Shown here: positions 18,388-28,121 of the stretch, one piece after another
Position numbering within the stretch: the stretch's first letter is position 1
Layout: every line of letters begins with the position of its first letter
Source of the DNA: JABMQW01 sp964439935
GTDB lineage: Bacteria; Fidelibacterota; Marinisomatia; Marinisomatales; TCS56
Assembly: GCA_964439935.1 (NCBI GenBank)
Contig: CAYTPW010000013.1
Location: forward strand, 1 to 64,000
Length of the DNA stretch: 64,000 nt
Reading direction: 5' to 3'
Position numbers and translations under genes: made by a program
Notes under the pieces: model-generated
The model's input: only the letters and a program-made list of their open reading frames with translations
What the model was told of the DNA's origin: nothing
Database searches by the model: none

Positions 18388-19701
18388 ATGAATTTTGTTA
18401 AAGCGATACTATCAGGAATTTTGCTGCTGGGGATATTATTTTCCCAATCTTCCGATGAAATGATCTCAAATGCCCAGGCTTTGATGGACGCCAAGGAATT
18501 TTCGCAGGCTGAACAAATACTCACAGATGTTATTAGTCGCGACCCATCCTACGCACCGGCACTGTATAAATTGGCTCAAGTTCATTTGTATGCCGGCAAT
18601 ATGGAACAGGCCGAGGTCAATTTCAGGCTGGCCATCGATTCTGACCCGGAAAATCAGGAATACCGGGATCAATTTGATCATATTAATGAGATTAACTCAA
18701 AAATGAGTGAGGGAAAACGCTTATTGAACAGTGGGGAACTCGATGAAGCTTATCGTTCGTTTGAGGATGTCCTGGAACAATTCCCGTTTTTTGCCAATGC
18801 CGCTTATAACATGGGTGGTATCAAGATCCGTCAAAAAGAATATGACCTGGCGATCCTGAACTTCAACCTGGCGCTCGAAATTAATCCTGATTTTCAGAAC
18901 GCCAAGTCGGCAATCGCAACCGTTGTAAAGAATACCTTCAATGATGGCAATTCGCTGTATCGTCGGGGTGATCTGGAAGGTGCTATGGATGCCTATCGTA
19001 AGGTTATCGGCTATGATCCCACTTTTTACCAGGCCTGTTATCAAATTGGTGTGATATCAACCAGGATGGGTGATCTGGACCTGGCAATCGATTATTATCA
19101 AAAAGCGCTGGATGTATCCCCAACCTTTTACAAGGGGTGGTACGCCAAGGGACTGGCGCAAAAAAAAATCAGTGATATCGATGGCGCTATCCAGTCATTC
19201 GAGAAAGCTTTAGAGGTAAATCCTACCTATGCCAAAGCCTATTCGGTAATCGGTGAAATATTTCTGGAAAAACAGGAATATGAGAAAGCAATTGATAAAT
19301 TCCAGATGGCCTCATCAGTGGATCCGTCCTATGCCAAAGCATATGAAAATCTGGGTATCACGTACGTCAGGATCGAAAACTGGACCGATGCGATTACCCA
19401 ACTGGAGATGGCAACCCAATTTGATGCCAAATCACTGAACAGCTGGTATTATCTGGCGATGGCTTATAATAAAACCAATGATTGTGAAAATGCTCTGCGG
19501 GCTGCGCGGGCTGCGGTGGGAATTAAACAAAACCACTCCCCGGCCTTGATTGAACAGGGGGTAGCTTACTGGTGTAATGGTAACGGTGACAAAACCCGTG
19601 CCTTGAATGCGTTGGAAAAGGCTCGTAATGACAGTCGCTGGCGCAAGGTGGCCGAATATGAGATCGATCATATTAAAAATCCCGAGAAGTACGCAGAATA
19701 G
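18388..19701 (+). CDS. exported TPR-repeat protein
   Basis: 437 residues with a signal-peptide-like start (hydrophobic residues about 5-18), then a near-continuous array of about ten tetratricopeptide repeats. The repeats carry the usual pattern of small and aromatic residues, such as ALEVNPTYAKAY and SVDPSYAKAYENLG. TPR arrays act as protein-protein scaffolds; the partner is unknown. ATG 18388 has a CTGGAGG site upstream. The ATG four bases earlier is out of frame and stops at once. The gene lies just downstream of the tRNA-Leu remnant, and a HAD phosphatase follows 45 bases on. Confidence 0.85.
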   Translation: MNFVKAILSGILLLGILFSQSSDEMISNAQALMDAKEFSQAEQILTDVISRDPSYAPALYKLAQVHLYAGNMEQAEVNFRLAIDSDPENQEYRDQFDHINEINSKMSEGKRLLNSGELDEAYRSFEDVLEQFPFFANAAYNMGGIKIRQKEYDLAILNFNLALEINPDFQNAKSAIATVVKNTFNDGNSLYRRGDLEGAMDAYRKVIGYDPTFYQACYQIGVISTRMGDLDLAIDYYQKALDVSPTFYKGWYAKGLAQKKISDIDGAIQSFEKALEVNPTYAKAYSVIGEIFLEKQEYEKAIDKFQMASSVDPSYAKAYENLGITYVRIENWTDAITQLEMATQFDAKSLNSWYYLAMAYNKTNDCENALRAARAAVGIKQNHSPALIEQGVAYWCNGNGDKTRALNALEKARNDSRWRKVAEYEIDHIKNPEKYAE

Positions 19702-19746
19702 GCCGAGTCAGCACTGAAATAATCCGGCAGCGGGAGCCCTGTTACC

Positions 19747-20430
19747 GTGATAAAAGCAGTTATATTCGATTTAGATAATACGCTTCTGGATTTTATTAAA
19801 ATGAAACAGCGTGCGATTCACGCCGCTGTTTCAGCGATGATTGAAGCCGGATTGGACCGGGATCCCGATACCGCTTTTGAGGAAATAATAAAATTATATC
19901 AGGATCATGGGTGGGAAAATCAGCAGGTTTTTGATGATTACCTCATTTCACAACTGGGTAAAGTAGATTATAAATTGCTGGCTGCCGGAGTGGTCGCCTA
20001 CCGCCGCAATCGCGAAGCTAGTCTGGTGACCTATCCAAATGTAAATCGCACGTTGATTAAATTAATGAAAATGGGACTCCGGTTAGCCGTTGTTTCCGAT
20101 GCTCCCAGCCGGGAAGCCTGGTTGCGGATATATTATTTAAATCTGCACCACGTTTTCGATTTGGTGGTTACCTACGATGATACTGGTGTCCGGAAACCAT
20201 CCCCCAAGCCGTTCCAGTTAGCTCTAGATACCCTGGGACTCAAATCTGATGAGGTTCTGATGGTTGGTGATTGGCCGGAACGTGATGTTGTGGGAGCCCG
20301 TCAACTGGGAATCAAGTCGATCTATGCCCGCTATGGTGATACTTTCGGACGTAAAGAAGCATCCGGTGCAAATTGGGACGTGAATGATATCTTTGAATTG
20401 ATTGATATCGTTCGTGAATTAAATGAGTGA
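19747..20430 (+). CDS. HAD-superfamily hydrolase (phosphatase)
   Basis: 227 residues starting at GTG 19747. The four HAD motifs are present: the nucleophile motif FDLDNTLLDF at about residues 7-16, VVSDAPSR with the motif II residue, the Lys motif TGVRKPSPKPFQLAL, and the acidic MVGDWPERDVVGA. The helical insertion after motif I marks it as a subfamily I enzyme, such as a phosphoglycolate-phosphatase-like or dehalogenase-like protein. The exact substrate is unknown. It begins a tightly packed run: its last eight bases overlap the acpS start. Confidence 0.88.
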   Translation: MIKAVIFDLDNTLLDFIKMKQRAIHAAVSAMIEAGLDRDPDTAFEEIIKLYQDHGWENQQVFDDYLISQLGKVDYKLLAAGVVAYRRNREASLVTYPNVNRTLIKLMKMGLRLAVVSDAPSREAWLRIYYLNLHHVFDLVVTYDDTGVRKPSPKPFQLALDTLGLKSDEVLMVGDWPERDVVGARQLGIKSIYARYGDTFGRKEASGANWDVNDIFELIDIVRELNE

Positions 20431-20800
20431 GGAAGCATTTATTGGGACGGATATAATATCCGTTCCTAGAATAGCGGCGATTTTAAAGCGCCACCCCCGG
20501 CGGTTTCAGTATCACACCTTTACCGAGCGGGAGATTGCTTATTGCAGCTCGACTCCCGCACCTGAGATTCATTACGCCGGACGTTTTGCAGCCAAGGAAG
20601 CCGTGAAGAAAGCCCTGCTATCCAGCGGAATCATTGATAATATTACCCTGAAGCAGATCGAAATAGTCCGACAACCCAATGGTGCTCCAACCGTGAATCT
20701 GGACAATGATGTTCCCGGTCAGGCGGATATTAAATTAAGTATATCACATACCGATGATTATGCCACAGCGACTGCTTTGTTCACCATGAAAGATGAGTGA
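20423..20800 (+). CDS. acpS: holo-[acyl-carrier-protein] synthase
   Basis: 125 residues. It transfers the 4'-phosphopantetheine arm from CoA to acyl carrier protein. IGTDIISVPRI carries the metal-binding Asp, RFAAKEAVKKAL the catalytic Glu/Lys helix, and LSISHTDDYATATAL the C-terminal strand motif, all in the expected order and length. It overlaps the HAD gene by eight bases at its start and the VanZ-like gene by eight at its end. Confidence 0.92.
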   Translation: MSEEAFIGTDIISVPRIAAILKRHPRRFQYHTFTEREIAYCSSTPAPEIHYAGRFAAKEAVKKALLSSGIIDNITLKQIEIVRQPNGAPTVNLDNDVPGQADIKLSISHTDDYATATALFTMKDE

Positions 20801-21161
20801 AACGAATCTAAAAAACTATCGGATCGCTTCAGTCGTTTATCTGATATTGATTCTATCAGGCTCAAGCATCCCTGCCGATCATATTCCGGATTCAGAATTA
20901 TTTTCTTTCGATAAATTTCTACACATTGTGGAATATTCAATATTGGGATTTCTGATCATCAGGAGCCTGCCAAATCGAAATATAAAAAGAATATTACTTA
21001 TCCTAATTGGTGGAATGCTCTTTGCTGTCCTTGATGAGACCTGGCAATCTTTCATTCCCGGCCGGCAACCGGATTTGCTTGACTTTATGGCTGATGTGCT
21101 TGGAATTTGGATTGGTGCCGGTTTTGGTATAGCTTTAGTTTTCCAAAAAGGGCATGATTGA
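20793..21161 (+). CDS. VanZ-like membrane protein
   Basis: 122 residues with about four hydrophobic segments. The family signature is present: an early SGSSIPADHIPD, a conserved DKFLHIVEYSILGFL helix, then DETWQSFIPGRQPDLLDFMADVLG, with the acidic and Arg residues typical of VanZ-like proteins. The family lies in the inner membrane and its biochemical role is unclear. It overlaps acpS by eight bases and recN by eight, so it is certainly expressed with them. Confidence 0.85.
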   Translation: MSETNLKNYRIASVVYLILILSGSSIPADHIPDSELFSFDKFLHIVEYSILGFLIIRSLPNRNIKRILLILIGGMLFAVLDETWQSFIPGRQPDLLDFMADVLGIWIGAGFGIALVFQKGHD

Positions 21162-22809
21162 CCGATTACATATCCGGAATTTTGCTATCATTGAGCAGCT
21201 GGATCTTGAATTGAAACCGGGCTTGACGGTTATCACCGGTGAAACAGGTTCCGGTAAATCAATTATTTTACAGGCTTTGAACGTTTCACTTGGAATGAAA
21301 CCTACCAAGACGATGATTAGAACCGGGCAGAAACGTGCCGTGGTTGAAACACAGTTGTCGAATTTGAATGACAACATCAACGTAAATCGGATCATTCCTG
21401 CCCGAGGTCGAGTTAAAAATTATATCGAAGATGAACCGGTCAACAATCTGACTTATTGTCGGGACACCGGTAGTTTTGTCGACTTCCATGGTCAGCATGA
21501 GCAACAGCTTATCATGAATCCTGCCACCCATATCAGCTATCTTGATAATTTCTGCGGAAACCAGTCAACAGTCCGGAAATTGAAAGCCAGATTTGAGGAA
21601 ATTGAAGCAACCCGTAAAAAACTATCTACCCTGAAAGCCAAGCAGAAACTTGCCGATGAAAGAAAAGAATTGCTTGGTTTTCAGTTGAATGAGATCAGTG
21701 CGGTGGTGCCAAAAATCGGTGAAGACCAGGAACTGGCTGATGAATACTCTAGGGGCAGCCACCAGGAAGAATTAATTACCGCCATTAACGATCTGCACCT
21801 GCGCCTGGAAAATGATGACAATGCAATCCAGCAGCAATTACATGAATCGGTTCTCGAACTTGAAAGATTGCTAAAATGGGATTCTGCTCTGGAGACTCAT
21901 ATTAACCTGCTGAATACTGCCATTATTAACCTTCAGGAAGTTAATTCCGGTTTGCAGGAGCATGAGCGGACACTAAATTTTGATAGCGATCGGTTGCGGG
22001 AGGTTGAAGATCGCTTGCTGGCACTCGAAACATTAAAAAGAAAATACGGTGGTTCGCTGGATGCAGTGCTGGAATGCAAAGATGCGATCGATGGCGAGTT
22101 GAAAGTCTTTGATAATCTGGAATCGGAGACTATCCAGCTACAGCAGGAACTCGAAAAAAATCGTGAGGAGTACCAAAAATTTGCCGAACGTGCCCACCTG
22201 AAACGCCAATCAAATCAGGGAAAACTCGCTTCGGCAATTATTACCGAGATGCATAAATTGAAGATGCCTGGGGCTAAATTTGAAATACGAATCACCCAGA
22301 TACCGGATAATGATTCCAAAGTGCATAAAGACGGTCAACCAGTGCGGGCCAACCCTGATGGTTACGATTCTGTGGAATTTTATTTAAGTGCCAATCCCGG
22401 CGAAAAAACCAAGCCCCTGACACAAATTGCCTCCGGGGGAGAGGTGTCGCGGATTATGTTGGCCATTAAAACAGTCTTGCAAGATAGTGACCCGGTAGAC
22501 ACACTGATATTTGATGAAATCGATTCAGGAATATCAGGTACCGCAGCCGAGTTGGTGGCCGAAAGCCTGTTCAACCTGTCACGCGATAAGCAAGTTATCT
22601 GCATCACCCATTTACCGCAGATTGCTGTCTGTGCAGATCATCATTTACTGGTGGAGAAAGAATTATCCGCCAATGATACAGCAGTCCGGATCAAATATCT
22701 AAATCAGGAAGAGAAATGGGACGCATTAGCCAGTCTGACCGCCGGTACGGAAGTTACAGCTGATGACCGGTTAGCTGCTCAACGCTTATATGAGAGGTAT
22801 CATGGATAA
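21154..22809 (+). CDS. recN: DNA repair protein RecN
   Basis: 551 residues, normal for RecN, an SMC-like ATPase that acts on double-strand breaks. Walker A is GETGSGKS at about residues 29-36. The FHGQHEQQ motif follows near residue 112, then a long coiled-coil region (about 150-350). The ABC-type signature is SGGEVSRIMLAIK, and Walker B with its D-loop is TLIFDEIDSGISG. Eight-base overlaps link it to the VanZ-like gene upstream and murA downstream. No LexA-type operator is visible, since it has no promoter of its own. Confidence 0.95.
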   Translation: MIDRLHIRNFAIIEQLDLELKPGLTVITGETGSGKSIILQALNVSLGMKPTKTMIRTGQKRAVVETQLSNLNDNINVNRIIPARGRVKNYIEDEPVNNLTYCRDTGSFVDFHGQHEQQLIMNPATHISYLDNFCGNQSTVRKLKARFEEIEATRKKLSTLKAKQKLADERKELLGFQLNEISAVVPKIGEDQELADEYSRGSHQEELITAINDLHLRLENDDNAIQQQLHESVLELERLLKWDSALETHINLLNTAIINLQEVNSGLQEHERTLNFDSDRLREVEDRLLALETLKRKYGGSLDAVLECKDAIDGELKVFDNLESETIQLQQELEKNREEYQKFAERAHLKRQSNQGKLASAIITEMHKLKMPGAKFEIRITQIPDNDSKVHKDGQPVRANPDGYDSVEFYLSANPGEKTKPLTQIASGGEVSRIMLAIKTVLQDSDPVDTLIFDEIDSGISGTAAELVAESLFNLSRDKQVICITHLPQIAVCADHHLLVEKELSANDTAVRIKYLNQEEKWDALASLTAGTEVTADDRLAAQRLYERYHG

Positions 22810-24052
22810 ACTGGTATTAAAAGGTGGGCGTTCTCTCGCAGGCCGCGTCATGATCAGCGGTGCTAAAAATGCGGCTTTGCCAATTATGGCTGCAACGTTA
22901 CTGGTTGAAGGGAAATTATCAATTAAGCGCATTCCCCAACTGCGTGATACTGCTACGATGATCCAATTGCTTAATATTGTTGGTGCTCGGACTAGTTTAA
23001 AAGGAAATGAGCTCGAAATTGATGCCAGTACGGTCAATAAGCCGGAAGCGCCCTATGAATTGGTTAAAACGATGCGGGCATCCTTCTATGTATTGGGTCC
23101 CTTGGTGAGCCGATTCGGACATGCTCGTGTTTCTTTACCAGGCGGTTGTGCCTGGGGACCACGACCAGTGGATTTCCATTTGAAAGGCCTGGAAAAATTA
23201 GGTGCCAAGATCACCCTGGAAGGGGGCTATATTCTTGCTGATGCCAAACGCTTAAAGGGTAATCGAATTTCTTTTGAAATACCTTCGGTGGGAGCGACCG
23301 GAAATCTGGTTATGGCAGCCGCTTTGGCGGAGGGCACAACAATTATCGAGAATGCAGCCTGTGAACCAGAGATTTCACAATTATGTGAATTCTTAAATCT
23401 GATGGGAGCCAAAATTGGGGGAATCGGCAGTAATGAATTGACTATCGATGGTGTTGATTCATTACAACCGGTATCAATAACTGTAATTCCGGACCGGATT
23501 GAGGCAGGTACTTTCCTGATTGCCGGTGCCATGAACGGCGGGATTACGGTGGGTGATACAAATCCATCACATTTAGCCACGGTATTGGACAAACTGGAAC
23601 AGGCGGGTTCGGAAATCAATATCGACGGCGGAGATATCTCAATAGTACCGCCAGATCAAATTCAGGCCACCGATGTTACCACTGCCGTTTATCCCGGCTT
23701 TCCCACCGATTTACAAGCCCAGTGGATCGCAATGATGAGCATGGCTAAGGGGACTTCGGTCGTTACCGACACAATTTACCGGGATCGGTTTTCGCATATA
23801 CCGGAATTAAATCGATTGGGTGCTAATATTAAGCTGAAAAAAAATGTAGCAATTGTCCACGGTCAAACCAGTTTGAGAGGGGCGCCGGTAATGTCCACCG
23901 ATATCCGTGCCAGCGCTTCATTGATACTGGCCGGTCTGGCTGCCGAAGGTCGTACCGAAATCAGCCGGGTATATCATATTGATCGTGGTTATGAGAAAAT
24001 TGAAAGTAAATTCCGGGCTATCGGAGCAGATATCACCAGGGAATCGGAATGA
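22802..24052 (+). CDS. murA: UDP-N-acetylglucosamine 1-carboxyvinyltransferase
   Basis: About 416 residues from ATG 22802. It commits UDP-GlcNAc to peptidoglycan synthesis by adding the enolpyruvyl group of PEP. Start-region residues KNAALPIMAATLL bind substrate. The catalytic loop is GGCAWGPRPVDFH with Cys at residue 116, so the enzyme should be of the fosfomycin-sensitive Cys type rather than the Asp type. RASFYVLGPL and the C-terminal DIRASASLILAGLAAEG are intact. I prefer 22802 to 22790 because GAGAGG lies just upstream and the protein then starts like other MurA proteins. It overlaps recN by eight bases. Confidence 0.95.
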   Translation: MDKLVLKGGRSLAGRVMISGAKNAALPIMAATLLVEGKLSIKRIPQLRDTATMIQLLNIVGARTSLKGNELEIDASTVNKPEAPYELVKTMRASFYVLGPLVSRFGHARVSLPGGCAWGPRPVDFHLKGLEKLGAKITLEGGYILADAKRLKGNRISFEIPSVGATGNLVMAAALAEGTTIIENAACEPEISQLCEFLNLMGAKIGGIGSNELTIDGVDSLQPVSITVIPDRIEAGTFLIAGAMNGGITVGDTNPSHLATVLDKLEQAGSEINIDGGDISIVPPDQIQATDVTTAVYPGFPTDLQAQWIAMMSMAKGTSVVTDTIYRDRFSHIPELNRLGANIKLKKNVAIVHGQTSLRGAPVMSTDIRASASLILAGLAAEGRTEISRVYHIDRGYEKIESKFRAIGADITRESE

Positions 24053-24080
24053 AATGTTCGATGAGTAACGGAGACCATAA

Positions 24081-25427
24081 ATGAAAATTGTAATAATTGG
24101 TGCCGGCGAGGTAGGCTTTCACGTAGCCAAGGCTCTGAGCCAGGAAAATTACGATATAACAATAATCGAGATTGAACCGAGTAAATGTCGCCGGATCGCG
24201 GAAAATTTAGATGTGATTGTTGTGGAAGGCCATGGGGCCAGTCCCCGTAATCTGGCTCACGCCCGTGTCCAGGAAGCGGATTATGTTCTCTGTGTTACCC
24301 GGGTAGATGAAGTTAACTTGATTGCTTCCCAGCAGGCTCATGAACTGGGGGCTAAAAAAATTATTGCCCGTTTGCGTAATCAGCAGTACTCAACCCGGGA
24401 ATCGATCATCCGGCCGGAGCGCTTCGGGATCGATCTGGTGATCCATCCTGAAAAAGCTGCCTGCCAGGAGATTGTCCGACTCGTCAGGCGGACCTACGCC
24501 ACTCAAGTAATGGAATTTGAAGGCGGTCGTCTTCAATTACTGGGTATTCGGATTAATGCCAATTCGCCGATAATTGGTAAATCGGTAGCGGAACTGAATA
24601 ACCGCAGCGATGATTTTAAATTTGGCATCGTGACTGCCTTGCGAAACGGCAACAGTTATGTGCCTTGGGGTGATTTTGTTTTTCAGGAACGGGATGTGGG
24701 CTATTTTCTGGTCCGCACCAACCGGGTCGATGATCTGTTGCTGTTGCTGGGCAAAGATGTCAGTAAAACCCGTCGGATAATGATAATGGGGGGTACCAAA
24801 ATCGGACGGTCGGTTGCAGAAGAATTGCAGAATGAAATTTCAATTCGGATGGTGGAAATCGACCGCTATAAAGCGGAGACGATTGCCACAACTTTAGAGA
24901 ATACAATGATCCTGAACGGTGATGGAACCGATGTAGAATTTTTGCGGTCCGAGAATGTGAATGAACTGGACAGTTTTATCGCAGTGGCTCATAACGAACA
25001 GACCAATCTCCTGTCCGCGCTACTGGCCAAGCACCTGGGAGTCAAACAGACGATCTGCCATATGTCCACCACTGAATATTTACCAATCATCAAAGAGATC
25101 GGTCTGGATGCAGTGATCAGTAAAAACATATCCACCGTGAATGCCATACTGCGGTTTATTCGCAGTGATCGGTCGGAAACGGCCATCATGACTTTTGATG
25201 AAATTGATGTGGATGTGCTGGAATTCAATCCGGAGCCCGGCAGCAAAGTGACTACCAAGGAACTCCAGGAATTGCATTTTCCAGACGAAAGTATTGTTGG
25301 AGTGATTAACCATCATGGCGCCCTGAATATTGCTCGTGGGACATCACAAATCACAGAAGAGGATACAGTTCTGGTATTTGCCAAACAATCGGCGATTCCC
25401 AAGCTTAAGAAATTGTTTAATGCCTGA
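24081..25427 (+). CDS. trkA: Trk potassium uptake regulatory subunit TrkA
   Basis: 448 residues with two RCK modules, each a Rossmann NAD-binding domain plus a small TrkA-C domain. The first begins IVIIGAGEVGFHVAKAL, and the second begins near residue 234 as IMIMGGTKIGRSVAEEL. The protein gates the TrkH channel from the cytoplasmic side in response to nucleotides. Its final base is the first base of the trkH start codon, so the two subunits are coupled and likely made in a fixed ratio. Confidence 0.93.
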   Translation: MKIVIIGAGEVGFHVAKALSQENYDITIIEIEPSKCRRIAENLDVIVVEGHGASPRNLAHARVQEADYVLCVTRVDEVNLIASQQAHELGAKKIIARLRNQQYSTRESIIRPERFGIDLVIHPEKAACQEIVRLVRRTYATQVMEFEGGRLQLLGIRINANSPIIGKSVAELNNRSDDFKFGIVTALRNGNSYVPWGDFVFQERDVGYFLVRTNRVDDLLLLLGKDVSKTRRIMIMGGTKIGRSVAEELQNEISIRMVEIDRYKAETIATTLENTMILNGDGTDVEFLRSENVNELDSFIAVAHNEQTNLLSALLAKHLGVKQTICHMSTTEYLPIIKEIGLDAVISKNISTVNAILRFIRSDRSETAIMTFDEIDVDVLEFNPEPGSKVTTKELQELHFPDESIVGVINHHGALNIARGTSQITEEDTVLVFAKQSAIPKLKKLFNA

Positions 25428-26899
25428 TGAATCCTAAAACAATTGTCAATATCCTGGCCATCCTAGTGTCTTCGCTGGGCCTGGCCATGATTGTACCGAT
25501 CCTGATTGCCTGGTTTACCAATGAATCGGATTTTCAGGGTTTTGTATATTCAGGAATATTATGCCTGGTTATTGGCATTCCAGTCTGGTTGCTGACCCGA
25601 AAGAATAAACGGATTACCGTCAAGGACGGATTTGCCGTTGTCAGTTTTGCCTGGATTACCACTGCACTCATCAGCGCGTTGCCTTTTTATCTGAGTGGTA
25701 TGATCCCCAATTTCACCGATGCCTTTTTTGAGGCTATGTCCGGTGTGACAACCACCGGTGCAACCATCATCGGGAACGCAGAAACACTGCCGCACCTGGA
25801 GAATGGAATCGAGAGCCTGCCTCACGCGACCCTCTACTGGCGCAGTTTCATACAGTGGATCGGAGGGATGGGGATTGTAGTATTTTATATTGCCATTTTG
25901 CCGTTGCTGGGTGTTGGAGGTGTACAATTATTTAAAGCTGAGGTACCGGGTCCGGTGGCCGATAAGATTCGGCCGCGGGTTCGTGAAACAGCCAAGATTC
26001 TCTGGCTGGTTTATGTTGGAATCAGTCTGGCAGAAGCAATTATGCTCATGTTTGCCGGTATGTCCCTGTTCGAAGCTGTCTGTCACACATTCACTACGAT
26101 GCCAACCGGGGGTTTTTCAACCAGAAATGCCAGTATTGGCTCTTTCGACAGTTCGGCAATTCATTATATAATTATTTTCTTCATGTTCCTGGCCGGAATC
26201 AATTTCAGTCTTCATTTTCGGGCCGTATCAGGCAATCTGAAATCATATTTTCGTGATCGGGAATTCCTGTATTACTTCGGCCTGATTCTGGGTGTAACTT
26301 TATTAATCTTCATCAGCGTCTGCATTAAATCCGGGAGTTGGGGACACAATAATTTTCGTGATTCACTTTTCCAGACTGTCTCGATTGTTACAACTACCGG
26401 CTATGGTACTGCTGACTATGAGTTGTGGGCTTATTTTGCCCAGATATTGTTGCTTGGTGTAATGTTCATTGGTGGAATGGGTGGTTCCACCGGTGGGGGA
26501 ATGAAGGTTGTGCGTTTCATATTGATCGGGAAATACATCATCCTGGAAACGCGTCGAATGCTCCATGCTCGAGCTATTTTTCCGGTTCGGATCGGCCGAC
26601 GATTCATCAGTGAGGATGTGATCCGTAATACACTTGGTTTTTTCCTGTTTTATGTAATGATCTTCGGAGCCACTTCGGTGGCACTCACGGCCATGGGCTG
26701 GAATATCGAGTCGTCGATCGGCGCCGCTGCCTCAGCCATCAGTAATGTTGGCCCGGCCCTGGGGGAATTCGGTCCCACCGATAATTATGCTCTGTTGCAG
26801 CCCCTGGCAAAATGGATGCTGTCCTTCTGTATGCTACTGGGCCGTCTGGAAATCTTTACGGTAATGGTAATTTTCAGCCGGACTTTCTGGCGCACTTAA
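25427..26899 (+). CDS. trkH: Trk-type potassium transporter membrane subunit
   Basis: 490 residues and about ten membrane helices arranged as four pore modules. The four selectivity-filter segments can be read in order: VTTTGATI, TTMPTGGFSTR, VTTTGYGTAD and ISNVGPALG. WRSFIQWIGGMGIVVFYIAI and the GGMGGSTGGGMKVVR loop are also standard for TrkH. It forms the K+ channel gated by TrkA, whose gene overlaps it by one base (TGATG junction). Length matches the long TrkH form. Confidence 0.93.
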   Translation: MNPKTIVNILAILVSSLGLAMIVPILIAWFTNESDFQGFVYSGILCLVIGIPVWLLTRKNKRITVKDGFAVVSFAWITTALISALPFYLSGMIPNFTDAFFEAMSGVTTTGATIIGNAETLPHLENGIESLPHATLYWRSFIQWIGGMGIVVFYIAILPLLGVGGVQLFKAEVPGPVADKIRPRVRETAKILWLVYVGISLAEAIMLMFAGMSLFEAVCHTFTTMPTGGFSTRNASIGSFDSSAIHYIIIFFMFLAGINFSLHFRAVSGNLKSYFRDREFLYYFGLILGVTLLIFISVCIKSGSWGHNNFRDSLFQTVSIVTTTGYGTADYELWAYFAQILLLGVMFIGGMGGSTGGGMKVVRFILIGKYIILETRRMLHARAIFPVRIGRRFISEDVIRNTLGFFLFYVMIFGATSVALTAMGWNIESSIGAAASAISNVGPALGEFGPTDNYALLQPLAKWMLSFCMLLGRLEIFTVMVIFSRTFWRT

Positions 26900-26917
26900 T
26901 ATTAATCTGGTAATTAT

Positions 26918-27694
26918 ATGTCATTCATTTTAAAGGAAATCAGTGAAAATATCGCTACAGTTACAATTAACCGGCCGGAAACGCTGAACGCCATGAATCT
27001 GGCAGTGGTCGGTGAACTGCAGCAGGTGGTGGATGAATTACTTGCGAACCGGACTGTGGGCGCCATCATCCTGACCGGTGCTGGTGAAAAATCGTTTGTA
27101 GCAGGAGCCGATATCAAAGCCATGTCCCGGATGACCAAAGCGGAAGCCCTTATATTCGGACGCGCAGGACATGGATTATTGAATACGATTGAAAATGCAG
27201 CTGTCCCGGTGATTGCCGCTGTTAACGGTTTTGCGCTCGGCGGCGGAACTGAGATCAGTCTGGCCTGCCATATCCGGATTGCTGCCGAAAATGCGGTATT
27301 CGGTCAACCGGAGGTGAAACTGGGACTGATCCCCGGCTGGGGTGGAACCCAACGCCTGCTGCGGTTAGTGGGCAAAGGCTGGGCCATCGAGCTGATTGCC
27401 GGCGGCGGCACGATCAAAGCGGAGGAAGCCTACCGGATCGGCCTGGTCAATGCAGTGGTTCCATTTGCTGATTTGATGGTGAAAGCCCGGGAAACTGCTG
27501 GCAGCATCGTAGAAAACGGACCGGAGGCGGTACGGGTTGCGCTGCATTGTATCCGTCGCGGTCAGGATCTGACATTGACCGATGGCTTGGAATATGAGCT
27601 ACAGGCCTTCGCTGACCTGTTCGAAACACCGGAAAAGCAGGAGGGTACCCGGGCATTTATAGAAAAACGATCTCCGACATTCCGAAAAGATTGA
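26918..27694 (+). CDS. enoyl-CoA hydratase (crotonase family)
   Basis: 258 residues, the classical crotonase length. The oxyanion-hole segments are AGADIKAMSRM and GFALGGGTEISLACHIRIA. Both catalytic glutamates are present, one in GGTEISLA and one in GQPEVKLGLIPGWGGTQRLLR. This predicts hydration of short-chain 2-enoyl-CoA in fatty-acid or butanoate metabolism. The methylmalonyl-CoA epimerase gene follows three bases later, so both probably serve acyl-CoA breakdown. Other crotonase activities cannot be excluded from sequence alone. Confidence 0.9.
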   Translation: MSFILKEISENIATVTINRPETLNAMNLAVVGELQQVVDELLANRTVGAIILTGAGEKSFVAGADIKAMSRMTKAEALIFGRAGHGLLNTIENAAVPVIAAVNGFALGGGTEISLACHIRIAAENAVFGQPEVKLGLIPGWGGTQRLLRLVGKGWAIELIAGGGTIKAEEAYRIGLVNAVVPFADLMVKARETAGSIVENGPEAVRVALHCIRRGQDLTLTDGLEYELQAFADLFETPEKQEGTRAFIEKRSPTFRKD

Positions 27695-27697
27695 GCT

Positions 27698-28105
27698 ATG
27701 AAAATCAAGTCAATTGAACATATCGGTATCGCCGTCGAGAATGTAGACCGGAGCAGTCCGTTCTGGAATCATTTGCTGGGAATCAGGAAAACCGGTGCCG
27801 ATGTGGTGGAAGAGCAGGGGGTGAGCACGGCAATATTCGATACCGGGCAGGGAAAGATCGAACTGCTGGAAGCGCTATCCGAAGATTCGGCAATCGCCAG
27901 ATATATCGCTAAAAAAGGTACTGGGATCCACCACGTCTGCCTGGAAGTGGATGATATCGAAACGGCAATTTCTGAGTTATTATCAGCCGGAGTGGAGCTG
28001 ATTTACGACCAGCCGCGGAAAGGGGCAGATGGAATGCTGATCACCTTTGTCCATCCCCGGTCTACCGGTGGTGTTTTAGTTGAGCTGGCTCAAAAACCGG
28101 ATTAA
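27698..28105 (+). CDS. mce: methylmalonyl-CoA epimerase
   Basis: 135 residues of the vicinal-oxygen-chelate fold. Paired beta-alpha-beta modules supply the metal ligands: IEHIGIAVENVDRS (His near residue 8), GKIELLEAL, GIHHVCLEVDDIETAI and a final GVLVELAQ (Glu). The enzyme interconverts R and S methylmalonyl-CoA on the propionyl-CoA/succinyl-CoA route. It is three bases behind the crotonase. It lacks a neighbouring mutase in this window. Confidence 0.9.
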   Translation: MKIKSIEHIGIAVENVDRSSPFWNHLLGIRKTGADVVEEQGVSTAIFDTGQGKIELLEALSEDSAIARYIAKKGTGIHHVCLEVDDIETAISELLSAGVELIYDQPRKGADGMLITFVHPRSTGGVLVELAQKPD

Positions 28106-28121
28106 GCGGAATAAATCAATA

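Noticed and set aside
22790..22801. Earlier ATG for murA
   Set aside because: It would place the GAGAGG ribosome binding site inside the gene and add four residues not usual in MurA.
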